From: Mesostigma viride
Taxonomy: Eukaryota > Streptophyta > Mesostigmatophyceae > Mesostigmatales > Mesostigmataceae
Assembly (NCBI GenBank): GCA_009746045.1
Contig: RPFO01000165.1
Span: forward strand, 432,001-496,000
Length of the DNA: 64,000 nt
Direction of reading: 5' to 3'
Shown here in pieces: positions 60,660 to 64,000 of the stretch; the first letter of the stretch is position 1, and each line of letters starts with the position of its first letter. Position numbers and translations under genes: made by a program. The notes beneath the pieces are model-generated. The model saw nothing but the letters and a program-made list of their open reading frames with translations. It searched no databases and had not been told where the DNA came from.

Positions 60660-61375
60660 AGACCAGGCCTTGCTTCAGCTTGGGTGCCCCAGTGGGCTGA
60701 TTGACCAAAGTACCAAGTGGTGACTGGTGCTTACTGGTTGACAGCCGGTCCTTCAGGGTTAGGTACACCCTCCTGGACAGGAGTTGGTGTGGAATGTCAC
60801 TCCTACCAGCTGAGAATCATGCCTGGCCCTCCACATGGGGTTCAGAAGAGTCGCCAGGACTTAAGTCGACGCCTTTGGCCTCAAACAGTTAGGCCATGCA
60901 AGGGCAACCCGAATGCTGGTTCTTACAGGTTGCTGTATATATGTCTTCTAGTGCTTGTTTTCCAACCTGTTGCTAATTAAGAACCTGGTTGTGTGACCAT
61001 GTGGAACATGGTTGCCAGGGAGCCACATTCTGGGTTATATAATGCTTGAATAAAACATAATCATGTCTCTCTCATGTTGTTTTCATGGTTGTAATGTATC
61101 TCTTGTGTGAAGTTCCAGGTCATCTATAAACCTGGAGATTGGGGGGGGTTCGATTCCCCAGCAAAGCCACAGCCTGGCATGAGTGATTCCTGGGCTTAAC
61201 ACCCAGTGAAGACATGGGCTCCCCAATAAGGCAGTATTTGCATAAGGTGCTACCTGAGTCTCTTTGAGCATAAAAGGGAAAGGCTGGCCAAGGCGGGCGC
61301 CATAAGAACGGGCGCCTGTGATAACTGTGAAAGATCAGGAACTCACAATAATACGTTCTTGGCATCCTTTAACCC
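60660..61375 (+). other. 3' untranslated/LTR region of element C
   Basis: Counterpart of 5917-6630. Shares CAGTGGGCTG, GTCCTTCAG, TGGTTGTGTGACCATGT, AATAAAACATAATCATG (61051), the T-arm motif and GGGCGCC...GGGCGCC before GTGATAAC. The AGTTCCAGG (61111) to CAGGAACT (61343) span is the candidate LTR, with unresolved right border. Confidence 0.55.
61145..61159 (+). other. tRNA T-arm/B-box-like hairpin in element C 3' region
   Basis: GGGGTTCGATTCCCC, identical to element A. Confidence 0.6.
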
Positions 61376-62200
61376 CTCAACCGTCTTTGACTCGTGACTA
61401 AAATGAGTCACAAGTTGCACAGTATGCCACAGGTGCCCCCATTCAGCCTAATTTTTTTTTCTAGACCATACTAGGAACCAAGCATAACCATATTAGGGCC
61501 CACCTGGGGGTATAGTGGGTGGTCCCAGTGCTAGCCCCCCCTGCTCTATAAATAGCCCCCCCCTCAGGGGGGGACGGTGAGTGTGCGCGGTGACACCCTT
61601 ATAATGGATGATAGACCCCTTTCCTCACTCAATGAGTTGACCCTGGGGTTGGTTTTGTAGATAGATTTTTTAGTTAGGATGGGATACAAACACAAAAAAT
61701 AGTAACTCCCCCAGGGACCCATCAGCTGGTGCTAAAAATAACTGGTGACTATTTTGAGTCGCGAGTTTTTGGGGGGCTAAAATAGGCATCCTAGTGCAGT
61801 TTTGAACATGGAAACGATAGGTAAGCATGGAGTATGGGCAAACATGCATGCTAACACTTATTCCAACCTGTGTGCCACCAATACCTGCCATAACCACTGC
61901 AGGTCCCTGCCGGATATGATTGGAGACGACTACGCGCGGGCCGCGAGTACGGGGTTCACAACCTTATCATGCATGATGGAGCACGTATACCTTGGATTTC
62001 ACCCTAGTATTTCAGGGGGGACTGCAACTGTACCCAAGCACTACATCCAAACACTTACATGTCTTGTTTCACCCAGGGACCCACAAGATAATGCTAAAAA
62101 TAGCTGGTGACTATTTTGAGTCACCAGTTTGGGGGGGCTAGAATAAACATCCTAGTGCAGTTTTGAACATGGAAATGATAGGTAAGCATGAAACATGCAT
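61376..62200. repeat. Diverged ~361-bp direct repeats and AT-rich spacer
   Basis: Two copies, ~61711-61833 and ~62072-62192, share CCAGGGACCCA, GCTAAAAATARCTGGTGACT, ATTTTGAGTC and CATCCTAGTGCAGTTTTGAA. A partial third (GACTCGTGACTAAAATGAGTC) is near 61390. A TATA-like CTCTATAAATAGCC flanked by C-runs lies at ~61543. No gene. Confidence 0.65.
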
Positions 62201-62478
62201 GATTATGTTTATTCCAGCCTATGTGGCACAAATATATGCCACAATAAGCGTAAATGCTTGCAGACCCGCTGATACTGTGGTACTTATTTTTACATGCATG
62301 ATGGACCTTGCACACAAAGTCAAAACATCCCAGCACTCCTAGATAAATTAGTGACCAAGGGACCATGCATGCAGTAACACTGAAAATTGCCAACTAGAAA
62401 TAGGTGGCACTGTGACCATCACGGAGCAGATTTTCAAACTGCACAAGTTATGCATAAACATGAAAGCTAATAAGACAT

Positions 62479-62621
62479 GACCATGAAACAATAACCCATG
62501 CAGGCTAACAACATGAAACCAAATAACACATGCACAGGTGGGACCATGAAACAATAACCCAGGCTAACAACATGAAACCAAATAACACATGCACAGGTGG
62601 GTCCATGAAACAATAACACAC
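62479..62621. repeat. ~60-bp tandem repeat (2.4 copies)
   Basis: Units of CCATGAAACAATAACCC-AGGCTAACAACATGAAACCAAATAACACATGCACAGGTGGG, separated by 59-63 bp. Confidence 0.9.
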
Positions 62622-62719
62622 ACTTCAAACCATGCCGGCCCATGGTGATACACGGCGCGCATGAGCGCGGGCAGGAAAGGCCAAATGCCATGCCACGTAG
62701 GCAACAAATGCTAGCATTC

Positions 62720-63777
62720 TTAGTCAGCCTCCGTAGGACTATATCCCAGGCGGACATGCTCCGCCCTGAGATGGCGGCGCCGCGCCACCCCCTTGAGCTT
62801 CCGGGTGGTGGCTGCTGCCCCCCTCGTGGTAGTGGCGCCCTTGAAATTCTTGGCGCATTCGCCACGCTGGGAGAGGCGCTGCCATACCCGCTGCTTCGTC
62901 ACGTTGAAGTCCAGCCCCTCCACCTGCCCGGAGTGGAAGAGGCCGAAGCAGTTCCGCTCGCTGTTGCTGCAGAACGCCATGTCACAGTGCTCGCACATGA
63001 CCGAGGTCTTGTGCTTCCTGCCTTGCGCGCAGCACAGGTGGCACAGCACCTGCTCCACCCAGAAATTTGCCCATCTCATGCATTGTTAAGGGGTGCCACT
63101 CACGCTCACCTGGCTTGCCCGCCCCCTTGAGCTCAGCATAGTCGTTGGTCTCCTTGACAATCTTGGCCACGACATCACGTTGGGACCAGAAAAGGGAGAA
63201 CAGCCCGAGGGGCCCAAACTTGAGCTGGGCAGGGGAAAGGTTTTGATAGCAGGCGGTACCCGTCATCGGCGACAGCACCGGAGTATCGAGAAAAGGAAAC
63301 ACACCTGGCATCGAGCTCAGCCTCACCGCTCGGCACCGGACCCTCCGCACCCTTCTGGTAAACAAAGTCGTCATCGGAAGCGTCCGAGACAACGCTCTCG
63401 CTGGCCGCCGCCTTGGTCTGACGGCGCCTTTTCGGGGCGTGGCTGATGGCTGGGTTCTTCTTCGGGTTGCCGACAGCGCGCTTCCCCGGCTCGCGTCGCT
63501 TGACCGGTGTGGGCAGCTCGATATCCTCGGATTTGTCGTCGTCGTCCTCGCCGGCGTCAGAATCGCTATCCTGGCCCTGCTCGCTATCATCGTCACTGCT
63601 ACCTGCCGTTGGGACCTTCCTGGCTGCGCATTCTTTCACTAGAGCTTCGTACTCATCTGAGCTGCACGAATATATGAAAATCTGCTCACGGGTGAATGGG
63701 TACGTGAGCTTGTCGTCCGGGAAATAGCACCGTGCACCATCTCCGGACCTGTTCACTGTCACTACCTTGCCCAGCAA
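62720..63777 (-). pseudogene. PiggyBac-like transposase, catalytic core deleted
   Basis: N-terminal frame (63777-63175): LGKVVTVNRSGDGARCYFPD, then acidic Ser/Asp stretches and a basic PKRRRQTK signal. In another frame (~63210-63080) LGLFSLFWSQRDVVAKIVKE, TNDYAEL and EWHPLTMHEMGKFLG match the opening of the DDE_Tnp_1_7 (piggyBac) domain. In a third frame from 63079, VEQVLCHLCC...TSVMCEHCDMAFC...CFGLFH matches the C-terminal Cys-rich zinc domain (C-x2-C, C-x2-C, C, C, H). The DDD core that should lie between them is missing at ~63080, so this is a deletion derivative, further frame-disrupted or requiring splicing. It cannot catalyse cut-and-paste. Confidence 0.6.
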
Positions 63778-63827
63778 ACGTACCTCGCTGTATTTTTCCC
63801 CATACTGCTCAGTGTGAGATCATACGC

Positions 63828-63956
63828 CGTATAATACGGTATAATACGGTATAATACGTAATACGCTGGCTTTTTGCGTATAATTTTTCATACGTAATAC
63901 GTTTTAGCGCATAATGACGTATAATACCGTATAATACCGTATAATGCCGTGTTTTC
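63828..63956. repeat. Degenerate inverted array of GTATAATAC units
   Basis: CGGTATAATACGGTATAATA on the left is mirrored by ACCGTATAATACCGTATAAT on the right about 70 bp later, around further CGTAATACG and GCGTATAA variants. Upstream of the piggyBac-like frame, so possibly its subterminal or promoter repeat. A terminal repeat is not proven because the window ends. Confidence 0.7.
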
Positions 63957-64000
63957 CGCGTTTTTTTTACGTTTTGCGCGGCTAGGATGCCAGAACGACA

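Larger units (their letters stand above)
50419..61375 (+). mobile_element. Copia-like element C (same family as A), 5'-truncated, split by element B
   Basis: Left part 50419-50943 encodes the integrase-protease linker and protease-like domain. The right part, from 58976, resumes in the middle of the same codon run (AVAVK | AVKSQPAEG) with RT, RNase H and the 3' region. Element B with its GTGAA duplication fills the gap. Gag and integrase are absent. Confidence 0.85.

Overview
The window is nuclear-type eukaryotic DNA made almost entirely of nested transposable elements. No bacterial features (operons, ribosome binding sites, IS elements, CRISPR) are present. The GT-AG intron, the LTR and non-LTR retroelements, the piggyBac-like and DUF7869-like genes, the Ty3/gypsy element with a PHD finger and a captured cytosine-5 methyltransferase, and the long homopolymer and triplet tracts all fit a large repeat-rich algal genome. 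A green-lineage alga is my best guess. A dinoflagellate or another protist cannot be excluded, and no species is identifiable from the sequence alone.

Layout. 1-6.6 kb: copia-like element A, split by a 1.7 kb insertion. 7.3-13.1 kb: minus-strand open frames (acidic AT-hook protein, Gly/Met-rich repeat protein, zinc-finger protein) amid extreme low-complexity DNA. 13.1-14.75 kb: a hierarchy of perfect palindromes carrying a Pol III B-box-like motif. 15.6-18.7 kb: a two-exon DUF7869-like gene. 19.4-20.05 kb: 5'-truncated non-LTR element with a 14-bp target duplication. 20.07-27.2 kb: Ty3/gypsy element encoding Gag, retropepsin, a C5-cytosine methyltransferase, RT, RNase H, integrase and a C-terminal PHD finger, broken by frameshifts. 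27.3-28.06 kb: TIR element whose empty site lies 1.4 kb away. 29.5-30.4 kb: LINE RT fragment. 30.9-31.6 kb: diverged ~190-bp repeats. 32.27-48.71 kb: two copies of one copia-like family, E2 nested inside E1, with 458-463 bp LTRs and 5-bp target duplications. 49.29-50.41 kb: second non-LTR copy. 50.42-61.4 kb: copia-like element C split by complete element B (50.944-58.970 kb). 61.4-64 kb: tandem repeats and a core-deleted piggyBac-like transposase.

How the genes work together. The copia-like families A/C, B and E share an unusual set of traits: domain order Gag-INT-protease-like-RT-RNase H (the protease-like domain follows the integrase), a protease triad reading DTN or DTQ instead of DTG/DSG, an RT active site reading HGDD instead of YxDD, and, where measurable, LTR ends AGTT...AACT. 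The gypsy element pairs a DNA-methylation writer with a histone-reader-type PHD finger. Most copies carry one or more frameshifts or stops, so the window records recent insertion followed by decay.

Best candidates for something new are the rearranged copia-like lineage, the methyltransferase-plus-PHD gypsy element (capture of methyltransferases by retroelements has been reported in some algae), the internally inverted E1 element, and the triple nested palindrome.
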